64,000 nt of DNA from positions 14,821,840 through 14,885,839 of the forward strand of contig NC_087070.1 in NCBI RefSeq assembly GCF_963678635.1, written 5' to 3'. A program made the translations under genes and the position numbers. A model generated the notes under the pieces. That model worked only from the letters and a program-made list of their open reading frames with translations. It was not told where the DNA came from and ran no database searches. Positions within the stretch are counted from its first letter, which is position 1. The number at the start of each line of letters is the position of its first letter. Source of the stretch: Symsagittifera roscoffensis. Its lineage: Eukaryota; Xenacoelomorpha; Acoela; Convolutidae. Of the stretch, positions 10,501 through 19,712 are shown in pieces.

Positions 10501-10530
10501 TGCAACTATTGTGCTGCTACAATAGTTGCA
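10501..10530 (+). other. LTR stem-loop 1 (12-bp perfect arms)
   Basis: Arms TGCAACTATTGT and ACAATAGTTGCA around a GCTGCT loop. Equivalent hairpins lie near 23061, 24619 and 27170, with arms TAACGATTGT and ACAATCGTTA. Both arms change together, so pairing is kept. Confidence 0.7.
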
Positions 10531-10658
10531 AGGCCGTTGCCAACAACGGTGAAGGGTGAGAACCAGCCTTCCGGATTAGCAAGAAATCAAGAGTAAGGAG
10601 CTTGATTCACTGGATTCAAGAATCCGGAAGGGTTTCGGGACTGGAACTTTTAGCCTTT

Positions 10659-10666
10659 TATATAAA
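10659..10666 (+). promoter_or_regulatory. Candidate TATA box in R-type LTR
   Basis: TATATAAA about 480 bp into the LTR. An LTR is expected to carry the promoter, but no start-site data support this one. Confidence 0.35.
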
Positions 10667-10761
10667 CTTTTAGCTTCTTGTCATGTCCTGAATTGAATTT
10701 AATTAACAACTGGATTCGTTTTGATAAGGATGAGAAGCTAGGAGTTGGGGGAAAGGGTTGA

Positions 10762-10776
10762 TCCATCTTCGATGGA
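10762..10776 (+). other. LTR stem-loop 2 (TCCATC/GATGGA)
   Basis: Short palindrome TCCATC-TTC-GATGGA about 585 bp into the LTR. A counterpart occurs at a similar offset in every LTR type in the window, including G (22222-22240) and R' (25813-25831, where the arms are AATCCATT and AATGGATT). Confidence 0.65.
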
Positions 10777-10842
10777 GATGATGATTTTTATCTACTGAAC
10801 AAAAACAATAGTAATATAATAAGTAGTAACCCTGTTTTTAGG

Positions 10843-10889
10843 AGTGACCTCGTGGTCTGGGGATACTGAGACCCAGCCATGAGCTCACT
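10843..10889 (+). other. LTR stem-loop 3 (AGTGACC...CTCACT)
   Basis: Long imperfect hairpin from AGTGACCTCGTGG to CCATGAGCTCACT, with a few mismatches and G-T pairs. This 47-bp block recurs near 23404, 24034, 24925, 25985, 26644 and 27480, with a weaker copy near 28435, and is the best conserved part of the R-type LTRs. Confidence 0.6.
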
Positions 10890-11134
10890 ATCTTTGCATG
10901 TAATTCAGTTAATTTGAGCGTTCTGGTCGAAGCCGGAGAACAGTAACGTTTTTGTCAGCCTGATGTAAGAAAGACCACCGAAAAGTACTGGCTTGGTAGA
11001 GACGGTGAAAAACATGCAAAGCTCTGTTTAGACGCTAGCCAGTCGTCTAAAGACTTAGTTTTGTTATCCGTCGATATGTATCTTCCGGGCGAATGTTACA
11101 ACCCTTCGCAGAGTAGTAGGCAAGTGCGCAGGTC

Positions 11135-11765
11135 AGATTGAAACTAAACGGTTCTTAGACTTCTTCGCACCTTTTCAGATGGGGGCTGGTGCTAAAAACG
11201 GTGCTGAAACTGCCGTCCATGCTGCAAGAATCTTCTTTGAAAACGCCAACGACAGTGACGTCTTTCTAAAGTTAGATTTTAGCAATGCGTTCAATACTAT
11301 ACGCCGTGACAAGATAGCACTCGTGTTTCAAGAACACTGCCCTTAGCTACTTCTTTTCTACAACATGTGCTACGAAAGGCCCAGTTTTCTTATGGCCCCC
11401 ATGTCCTTTTTTCCAGAGAAGGTTTCCAACAAGGCGATCCGATAGCCTCTTTTGGGTTCTGCCTCAGTGTTCACAAATGTCTACGTGCCATCATTTCTCG
11501 CTTTAAAGCAGGTTAAATGGATGACATAAGCGCAGGAGACAACTGGGAGATAGTTCTCAAAGACTTCATCGCCTTCAAAGAAGCATCTGAAATCCTCGGA
11601 CTGAAGCTTAACGACACTAAGTGTGAGCTCACTGTTTTCTCGAAGAGTGAAGCACAGAAAATAGAAATCATACAAGCTTTCCAGGCGGTGTGCCCGGGCA
11701 TTATCATTGTAGGCAGAGATGACGCCGACTTATTAGGCAGCCCATTAGGCCACAAAGCGAGATAG
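11135..11765 (+). pseudogene. Broken reverse transcriptase domain of the LINE
   Basis: RT motifs can be read across several frames, with in-frame stops near 11345 and 11763 and at least one frameshift around 11450. The catalytic Y/F-x-DD is reduced to W-M-D-D. The order 2a-A-B-C-D is retained, so this is an RT and not chance similarity. It cannot make an active enzyme. Confidence 0.7.
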
Positions 11766-11788
11766 CCCTGGAGAAGAAAAGAGCCAAA

Positions 11789-13000
11789 ATGAACACCCTC
11801 TGTGACAACCTTGACTATCTACCATCACATGTTGCCTTTTATTTGCTTCGCCATTGTTTCGCTATGCCTAAGTTGATGTACTTGTTTAGAACTGCTCGAA
11901 CATTCTCATTCCCCGACATAGTGCAACAAATAACCTCTGACATCAGACAGGCGGTACAGAAAATCAGCAATGTCCTCATTAAGGATCGTGAATGGAATCA
12001 AGCATCTTTAACCTGTAAAATGGGTGGCCTAGTTATCCAATCACCGTGTGATTTGTCCAGCTCCGCCTATTTAGCGTCTGTTTTTGCCACGAATAACGCT
12101 GTTGCACGGCTGACTTCAACAGACTCTCCCTCTGTCTTTCTAAACAAAGCTTTAGACCTTTGGAAGGCCGAGACCGGTCTTTCCGACGCGTTTGTTAACA
12201 CAACACCACACCAGCAAAAGTCGTGGTACAACCCAGTTTTGCAACAGAAGAAAATTATATTATCCGCCAATTACAACTCTGACACGGATGTCGCAAGACT
12301 AAAAGGTTGCTCAGCCCCTGGAGCAGATGACTGGCTTGCAGCCCTTCCGTCAGACAGCCTGTGTCTTCTGCTTACTGATGAGGCTTTCCGCATTGCCGTC
12401 GGACTCCGCTTAGGTGCCCCAGTTCTCACAACATGCACTTATGCAAGTGGCACCAGCTGCGATAAATTCGGCAATCACCCTCTGGTTTGCCCTAAAATTA
12501 AGAGCAGGTTTGTCAGACATCAACTTGGTAATAACATAATTAGAGATGCCTTCACGTCAGCTGGTGTACCATCAAAACTGGAACCAGTTGGGATGCTGCC
12601 AGACGACGGTAAGAGGCCCGATGGAGCAACGCTAGTACCGTGGATGAACGGAGCTGTTTTGGCCTGGGACTTTACCTGCGTGAGGCGGTTAGCGGCATCT
12701 AACGTCGCCACCGGGCTCCAAGACGTTCCATCGGTTGCCAACCAAGCAGAGGTGCGTAAGCGGAACCACTACTCAAACCTGCCGAGATCGTGTTTATTTG
12801 AACCAGTTGCAGCGGAGAACCTCGGAGGTATCGGGGAAGACTCGTACAAAACTCTTGCAGCAATCGCTAAGAGAATTGCCCTGGCGACGGGAGAAAAGAG
12901 ATCGTTCGCCTTCCAAAAACAGCGTTTCGGCATCGCCGTCCAACGGGAAAATGCTGCATGCGTTGCCGAGGCGCTCGAAATATCAAACTTCAACTCTTAA
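11789..13000 (+). pseudogene. LINE C-terminal region: thumb, CCHC knuckle and PD-(D/E)XK-like endonuclease
   Basis: A 403-codon open frame continuing the RT. Near residues 215-240 is a C...C...H...C arrangement followed by R-H, as in the knuckle of endonuclease-type LINEs. Next comes KRPDG, then PW...AVLAWDFT and a downstream K-R-N-H-Y, which resembles the PD...D-x-T...K signature of restriction-like endonucleases found in R2/R4/NeSL-type elements. In those elements it nicks the target DNA to prime reverse transcription. The family assignment is inference from motif order. The 5' RT half is broken, so the fragment is dead as an element. Confidence 0.6.
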
Positions 13001-13063
13001 TTTTTATTTTGTTTATACAAACGCTTTTTATAACATTGGTAATTTACCTCTTCTCCATCTTTT

Positions 13064-13248
13064 ACATTGGATGTACATAAGTTAATTAGCATGTCTCGGC
13101 CAGTAGCCTTTAAGCTGTAACAGGTTCGTTGGCCCGATATTACGAAAGCCCATTTTTAATTGGGTCTGGTAGAGACAGTTATACACAAATGCGGGTCTCT
13201 TTTGACGCTAGCCAACAGTTAAAGGATTTAACCTTAATTTCCATCGTT
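13064..13248 (+). repeat. 3' part of an R-type LTR
   Basis: Matches 24096-24279 and 26691-26874 almost exactly, including 'tttaagctgtaacaggttcg' and the 'gacgctagccaacagtt' block. It is truncated on the left at the LINE tail and runs head-to-tail into the next LTR at 13249. Confidence 0.7.
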
Positions 13249-13330
13249 TGTGACATTCGACCAGAATGACCAACAATGCATAGCAGCAAAAGAAACTTTA
13301 TTCGAACAGTTCGACGATAAAATTGACTGT
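13249..13330 (+). repeat. R-type LTR, left piece, interrupted by the G element
   Basis: Begins TGTGACATTCGACCAGAATG. The rest of this LTR resumes at 22804 after the G insertion. The uninterrupted counterpart is at 24280-24370, which shows the empty site. Confidence 0.75.
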
Positions 13331-13721
13331 TGTAACAGTCGCCTACTTCGGTCACATATGAGGCTTAAGAAAAATAGGCCCTATAACCATTGGCTCAAGA
13401 GTCAGGGACCCTATCTCTTGTGTTTTTCTACCTCAAACATGAGACTAGAACCCGCTACAGCTTAAAGGCCACTAGCAAAATGCCCCCACTCTAGAAAATA
13501 AAAATGTCCCCATACTAAGGTCTCAAAATACCCAAAATACACAAACGCCGTTAAAAACCGGGTTGGAACAATCCATTAAGTTACTTTTTTATTGGACAGT
13601 GGAACTTTGATCCATTTCAGATGGATCAACCTAAAACTCGCCTCACCTCAAGATACTTATTATAAAATGCACTCGAGAAAACTAAATTTGGTACTTACAT
13701 AGCAGCACGCTTGAGAAACAG
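13331..13721 (-). repeat. Truncated 3' LTR of G
   Basis: 391 bp matching 21912-22333 of the 5' LTR, with a 31-bp internal deletion (the block after 'cctacctcaaa'). It keeps the terminal TGTAACAGTCGCC (plus-strand reading). The promoter-side half is lost in the deletion that also removed integrase. Confidence 0.8.
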
Positions 13722-14650
13722 CATGATAGTTCCCTGAATAAGTTCCTCGAAACTGCAATTCTTTCAAGTTCTTCACCTCCTCGTACTTCTTGTACGTCCA
13801 AATTGTACGTTCCTGAGGATGGATCTGTTTGTAATTCCCTGTCGTGGTGTCTAATCTTCTCTTGCGCCAATATCATGCATAGACTATCCTGATTGTCGCT
13901 GCTCTCATCCGAGTCCTCATCCCATAGTTCACACTCACCGGACAAATTTCCTTCTTCAGTATCCTCTTCCTCCTTGGACGTGGACCACTCCCCGGACTCT
14001 TGACCTAGTCCCAGGTATTCAGCTTCTTCCTTGAACGCCACTTTCTTTTTCCTAATCCGAGTCTGTTCAAGTATGTCGTCAGGGATTTTTTCAACCAGTG
14101 ACTGCACGACTTCTTTCCCATCAGAGTTAGTCACCTTCGAATGATTTTTATCACTAACTATCTCGCTCCTTCGCAGTTTTGTGACCTCCGGTTCATCCTT
14201 ACCATTTTCTTGGATCACGGGTTTATCATCTGCTAGTTTCTCGAGTAACCTCATTAAGTCATCATCTATTTGTGCATCTCCCGTTTCTACCTGGTTAAGA
14301 TCATAGCCTTTTGCCTTAAGCGTCTCCCTCACAATTTTTGATTTGAGTATTATCCCTATCGGCATCCCTCGGTTCTTCTTCAAGATTGTTTTCTCCGGAG
14401 GTTCTTTTGGTAATTCGGGGTGATCTTCTATTGGTTTGCCTAATTTGTCTAGCCATCTCGTGAGTGGAAAACTGTCGTACGTTTCCTTATCCATGAAGGA
14501 GAAGCCATCCTTGATTTCAGGTCTATCTGCGTCCCTCTGTTCTTGTCTCTCGTAGAACTCCGTCTTCTTACTCAAGCTGTCAGCGTTTTGATGTTTGTCT
14601 CGTGTTCTATGCTCAATTATCATGTTGTACCCATCCAGGCTACTATCCAC
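13722..14650 (-). pseudogene. pol: G pol: end of RNase H and RNase H-integrase linker
   Basis: Starts with the end of RNase H (HQNADSLSKK, catalytic Asp) and continues into a long hydrophilic linker containing a YDSFPLTRWLDK block. The same block (YEAFPLTRWLDK) occurs at 37193-37936 and 54112-54855, where integrase follows. The linker is acidic and poorly conserved beyond its first 60 residues. The frame then runs out into LTR sequence, so its last ~15 residues are not original. Integrase itself is absent. Confidence 0.7.
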
Positions 14651-15063
14651 CTCCCAATGTAACTTTGGTCCATTGAGTACGTCTTCAGCCAGCTTAGTGC
14701 CCTGTTGTCGACTCGCAGCTTGAATGGCTCGCTGCCTATGTATGCTCTATATTTCTCGACAAAGGTAACCTCCGCGAACATCTCTACTTTCGGTGCCCCG
14801 TACTTCATCTCCGTGTCATTTAAGACTTTGCTCCCTTACGCTATTGGTCTCAAGACTGTTTTCCCGTTCCATTCTTGTTCCTGATGGAGAATTCCAGAAA
14901 TTGCTACTACCGACGCGTCCGTATCCAACACGTCCATCCCTTTTTCCGTTGGCATCCCCAGCACCGGTGCCTCGCACAACTCTTTCTTTATTCTCTGGAA
15001 TGATTCTTCTGCTGCGTTGTTCCACGTGAACTTCTTGCCTTTGTGTCTCATTAACTGTTGCAT
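14590..15063 (-). pseudogene. pol: G pol: RNase H domain
   Basis: RNase H degrades the RNA strand of the RNA-DNA hybrid during reverse transcription. Visible residues are the first catalytic Asp in VLDTDAS, the Glu in FVEKYRAY, Asp in LRVDNRALSWL and Asp in HQNADSL. The domain follows directly on RT connection sequence (FTWNNAAEESFQRIKKELC). It is split over three frames by frameshifts, so it is not functional as it stands. Confidence 0.75.
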
Positions 15064-16500
15064 CGAGTATACCTTGTCCGTATATCCCTAGATGAATTCC
15101 CTGTAGTAGTTCGCAAAACCCAGGAAGCTCATCAACTGATGTTCCGTTTTTGGCGATTTCCAAGTTCGAACTGCTTCCACTGCATCTGGATCCGGTCTGA
15201 TGCCATGCCTGTCCACCATTCTGCCCAAGTATTTTATTGAATCCTTGAGTATCTCGCACTTTGACGGTTTACACTTTAGCCCCGACCTCTTCATACATGC
15301 AAACACCTCGTCCAGTCGCTCGATATGGTCTTCAAGTGTGGGCGTCGCTATTACCACGTCATCCACATAGCACATTATCAGATTGCCGTACTTCTTTGTC
15401 ACTCCTATCAGTACATGTGCCATCAACCGTTGAAAAGTGGCTGTGGCATTGCAAAGGCCAAACGGCATCCGTTTCCATTGAAACAGCCCCAACCCGCAAG
15501 CGAACCCTGTTTTGTCCCTGTCTTGCTTCCTCAGCGGGAATTGCCAGAAGGCCGAAACTAAATCAAGAGGCGCAAAAAACTTTGCATTACCTAACTTCGA
15601 GAAGCTCTCATCAATCCTAGGTATGAGATAGGCATCCTTCACCGTGACGGAGTTCAGGTATCGAAAGTCACAACAAAACCTCAATTGGTCGCCTTTCTTT
15701 TTGGCCATCACTACTCCACACGCCCACGGAGATTTGGATGGTTCTATCATATCATACTCTAGTAGCGTTTCGATCTCTTTTCTACACGCATCCGATTTGT
15801 GTGGGGTCAGACGCCTCGCCCCCTCCCTGTGCGGTACCGCATTCTCCTCAAGTTCTATTTCATGCTCAACAAAATTACAACACCCGATGTCTGTCTTATG
15901 TCTCGAAAAAACTTCCTCGTTCCGCTCTAATACGTCCTTGATGGCTTCGAGCTGTTCGTCCGTTATCTTGCCTCTCAAGTGTTCGATCTCCGGCAGGACC
16001 GGTTTATCAATTTGCATTTCATCAAGTGCTGCTGTTCCGGAAAGTTCGAACAGCTCGATAGCCCATCGTCCGTTTCTGACTTAAGTGATTTCACAAGACC
16101 TGATGAACCTTTTATTTTCTTCAATCGTCTCAAGATACAAATTTTGTCCCTATGATTTGGACAATCAACGACTTCATTTTGTTTTGAACTTTCAGTCATT
16201 TCATATCGAGTTTTAACGGGTAAAGCGTATCCCAGCTTCCTCCCCCTCTGTATCGTGATGGGTATATCAAGAGTATTCAACATGACACTGACGCAGAGAC
16301 GCTCTTGGTTATCGAGAAGGATCTCCCTAAAACAGCAGCACTTTGACTATTAGGATTCGGGACTATGCATACTTGCTTGTTGTCACTTAGTTCATTGTAA
16401 TTGTTCATTCGCAAGCTTACGATTGCCGCTTCGTTCGCCTTTAGCCTCACCCTCCTACTCAAGCATACCGGTGCTTTATTTTTATTCGCTATTATTAAAT
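15064..16500 (-). pseudogene. pol: G pol: reverse transcriptase and upstream connector
   Basis: The longest open piece is 15088-16017. It carries the Ty3/gypsy RT order: KKKGDQLRFCCDFRYLN, the Asp motif in FAPLDLVSAFWQ, FGLCNATATFQRLM (motif B), CYVDDVVIA (catalytic YVDD near 15351-15369), and FLGFANYYREFI at the thumb. Upstream (about 15975-16460), in broken frames, is the usual protease-RT connector with PITIQRGRKLGYALPV. The core domain is intact in sequence, but both ends are frameshifted. Closest relative in the window is the RT at 38406-38930. Confidence 0.85.
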
Positions 16501-16599
16501 TTACCGGTTTAATTTTTAATTGCGTACCTCCTATCCGGGTTTCTTATCCTGAACATCGCATTGTTTAAATCAATTGTTACGTCGAAGTTCCTGATGAAG

Positions 16600-17744
16600 T
16601 CCCTGCCTAAAATGAATTGGTCAGACTCATCTAGGTTTTCTACTGAAAGAAAGCTCATCCACAGATTGCGTTTCCCCAGATTTAGGGCTATTATTGGTGT
16701 TAGCAGCTGACAGCCGTATTCTCGAGTCTATCAAGTCGTCTTTGTTAAAGACCATTCGCTCCCAAGTTTCGATTGGTATTAAACTCAAGACCGCACCAGT
16801 ATCAAGTAACCCACGCAAGTGAGTCTTCTTGCCACCTTTGTCCAGCACAGGTGCTGATACGTCTGCCTCTGATCCAATGTGCATTGTATCTTCCTCCAGC
16901 ATGGCACAGTTACAATCGATCTCACCTTTAATTCTTCTCTGCCCACGTAGATCTGTCCCACTAGATCTTCATCACATGTTATCATTGTTTTCGTGTAGAT
17001 GTTTATCCCATCTATATTCAACATCACCTCATGTGGACCATAAGCTTCTGTATATCTGTTGTCCACACGGATCGACTTACTGCCACCTCTCGTGAGTAAC
17101 GCCCTCAAGGCTCTAGATGTCGTCTGTGAGCTTATCGCACTCAAGTAGTCTGCGTATACGTCAATGTGCATTACTGTCTGGTCGCTTGGTTCACTTAAGT
17201 TCCTTGTCACTTCATGTCCACCTACAGTGATTATCGACATTATCCTGGCTCCGATTTTCGTTATGCCAAATGGCTTTCCTGTCACTATTTTCAGAGTGTT
17301 GCAATTTCCACTCTTTGTCGACCCTGCTACAGCTTCTGGCACTGGTACCGAGCAACTTAGCGTCTCGTTCAATCTCTGTCTGTCGATCTCTTGCTTCAAC
17401 CGTTGCTCTATTTCCTTTGTTGCTAGGTCCTGTTTCACCTTGTTGATCGCCTCTGACGCCGCTTTCTCGTAATTTATCTCCTGCGTTACCGCCTTCACTG
17501 TCTTTGTTGGCAGTTCCGTACTCGGTGCTTCTAAGTTTTTTGCTTCAAACTCGGTTTGTCTATTTCGCTGATTCTGCACCGCCGCTAATGCCAATTTATG
17601 TTTGGGGCGACTCTGGTTCTTGACCGCCTCCCAAAACAAAGGACAATCCATCCTAAAGTGCCCTTCCTGATTGCAGAAGAAGCATCTTGCAGCTATATTG
17701 ATGATTAAGCCACTATAGTATTCGTGTTCTTTCATCTGGCTCAT
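16600..17744 (-). pseudogene. pol: G gag C-terminus and aspartic protease
   Basis: Begins with a CCHC zinc knuckle (C-FF-C-NQEG-H-FRMD-C, 17643-17684), followed by a Glu/Lys-rich spacer and a beta-rich region. The protease has LLDTGAVLSLIP, with the active-site D-T-G at about 16795-16803. The protease would cut the Gag-Pol polyprotein. A frameshift separates the upstream frame from the D-T-G frame, and another separates this knuckle from the first one at 17800-17841. Confidence 0.75.
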
Positions 17745-17777
17745 GTCCCCCTCAATCTGGTGCGTACCCCAGACTCT

Positions 17778-19712
17778 TCATGCCCTGCTTGTATGTTGTG
17801 CAATCTGCCACGTGATGATCAGCTGACCCGCAGTTCGCGCATGATCTACGTTTGTCCATGTCATCTCTATGCTTGTACCATGACAACCTTTGTGGTTGGC
17901 TCCCCCTTGCATATTCCTGTTATCTGAATATGAGTACTTCTTGGGCTTCATTAGCATGTACTTCTGTCTCATCTCTTCTGGAGTCGGTGCACTGTCTTTC
18001 GACAATGTATAGTATGTTGCTAACATTGTTCTCAAGTCATCACTCTTTACCCCATCAATGAACTTTGAGGCGATGCTAAAGTTCCTTCTATTGGTGGACT
18101 CTTCCGGGTCACTCCTTAGTCTCAAGCTCTCAAGATCATTTAGGAACCTGTCTATTGATTCATCGTCCGTTTGCCTTCTTTTTTCAAATCGCATCATCGC
18201 TTGATGACCCTTCATGCCTGACCCGAATCGATTCAACAATATCTCGAAGATTTTATCCGGAGTGTCGCGTTCCTCTTCCTTCTTCGCAACCACGCATTTC
18301 AAGGCCGTGCCTTCCAAGTTGCTGAGTATCGCTGTGCATGCTTGCCTCTCATCGTTCAAGTTGTCTTGTTCCAAGTGCAACCTCATGACTTCTACCCAAG
18401 TGTCAATGCATCCATCTGAATCATCCTTGAATTCTTTCGGTTTTTTGAAAGTTTTCCTGGATTTGTTGCTTTCTCTGTCACTCGAGTCGGTGTTCCTTGT
18501 GGCGAAGGCTTCTAGTGTCCTGTTCATCATTTCCCAGGTACTTGCCCACGTCATGACATCCGGTCCCACGTTGTTGTGAGTCGTGGAGTCCCCTGGACCA
18601 CTCGTTGTGTTTGCTGTTCCACTTTTCATAATCGCTTTGGACCTCCCCGGTGCTGTACTCGCGGCATCCCTGTGTAATGGTAACGGTGTTGACTGCCGTT
18701 TGTTCCGTTGTGGTTCCACGAAGTCAACTCGATTGCCTTGCGTCCGCTCCGCTGCTGGCATGTCCTGTGACGTTGAGTTCCTCAAGATGGCGTCTAGTTT
18801 TGCCTGTATTGCACATGAACTCTCAGCCTGGTCCCTACTCATTGTGTCCATTCTCGTTTCCAAACTCCCCAACTGGCTATTCACTGCGTCATATCGTTGC
18901 TTCATTTCTTGCATGTCTTTTTTGATGTTCTTGTCTCGCTCTCCATCAGTGGTATCTACCTTGTCCGACATCTGCTGAAGCTTTCCTCTGTCGCTTTAGC
19001 TAGATTGAAATAGCTGTCCATGTTTGTTGTATCTTAATTCTTTCTTTATCACATCTCTATCCTCCTCGCTGTGCTTTAGTCTCATGTCGATCTGATCTAG
19101 CTTCCCCATCAGATCGCCCAGATCAAGAGACATTGTTTCATGGTCAGATGTTGCCCTGTTGTTGGCTACTGTTCCCGGTCTAATCTGGTCTTCGTGTTGG
19201 TCGGTGTCTGTCGTTTTCATGGAAACTGTTCCGAATGTTTTGCCTTTCTCGGTCTTTGGTTCCTCCGTCACTATGTCTCTTGGTTTCATCCCGACCATCA
19301 TTGCCAACTTTTCAGTGAATGACGTTCTTTTTGCTTGAGACTCGTCCTTTACCGTTTCTGGCGTGATTCCCGTTGTGTCTTTCACAGTGTCTATCGGCGA
19401 GAACTCCATGGACTTTGGATTTGGTTCTTCTGCATTTGGCATCGGTGTTGACTCCGTCGTCTTCTTCTCCACCTCATCCACACTCTGGTCCGGTGTCTCT
19501 ACGTCAATCTCGATGGCGGGTTCTACTTGTTTCCCTTTCATGCCCTCTTTTGTTTTGTTCTCCGTATTACTCCTCGTGTTGACCATGCTAACTGAAAAGT
19601 TCTTCCTTGTTAATTTTGGGCCCATGGATGCCGTTTTACGTAGCGACGAGTTATATTTTGTCTTTAATTCTGTAGATCTTTTTTCAGCCACCGGTACCCT
19701 GCTCCGTCTCAT
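17778..19712 (-). pseudogene. gag: G gag polyprotein
   Basis: Reads from an ATG at 19712 as one frame, interrupted by a single in-frame TAA at 18996-18998. The N-terminal ~200 residues are Ser/Thr/Glu-rich with an SFTEKL block that recurs in the gag fragments at 41956 and 58875. A coiled-coil-like stretch follows. The capsid (retrotransposon gag) domain is about codons 430-560 (W-V-E-V-M-R-L-H-L...F-I-D-G-V-K). The first CCHC knuckle (CANCGSADHHVADC, 17800-17841) lies in the neighbouring frame, so a frameshift precedes it. Gag would form the particle and package the RNA. With one stop and one or two frameshifts this copy is inactive. Confidence 0.8.

Larger units (their letters stand above)
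10177..11100 (+). repeat. LTR of the R family (3' LTR of the copy 0 element)
   Basis: A 924-bp unit beginning TGTGACATTCGACC and ending GGGCGAATGTTACA, so it has TG...CA ends inside a longer imperfect inverted repeat. It shares blocks with the LTR copies at 13249, 24280, 25209 and 27761, and more distantly with the G-type LTRs (21912-22803, 42575-43478). It contains TATATAAA at 10659-10666 and three stem-loops listed separately. It lies immediately downstream of the purine-rich end of the giant-ORF unit, in the same orientation, which fits a 3' LTR. The 5' LTR would be outside the window. Confidence 0.75.
11101..13063 (+). mobile_element. Decayed non-LTR retrotransposon (RT plus restriction-like endonuclease)
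   Basis: Fragment of a LINE lying between two R-type LTR pieces. The RT (about 11135-11765) shows an F-Q-M-G-A-G block, motif A LDFSNAFNT, motif B GFQQGDP, a motif C remnant MDD at 11520 and motif D GLKLNDTKCEL, but it is broken by stops and frameshifts. A 403-codon open stretch (11789-13000) carries the C-terminal part. The 5' end of the element is missing. The sequence after 13000 is a short AT-rich 3' tail. Confidence 0.75.

Noticed and set aside
10177-11100. The inverted termini as evidence for a cut-and-paste DNA transposon
   Set aside because: The unit follows a purine-rich tract, is related to the LTRs flanking gag-pol, and is followed by a TGG primer site in another copy. LTR is the better reading.
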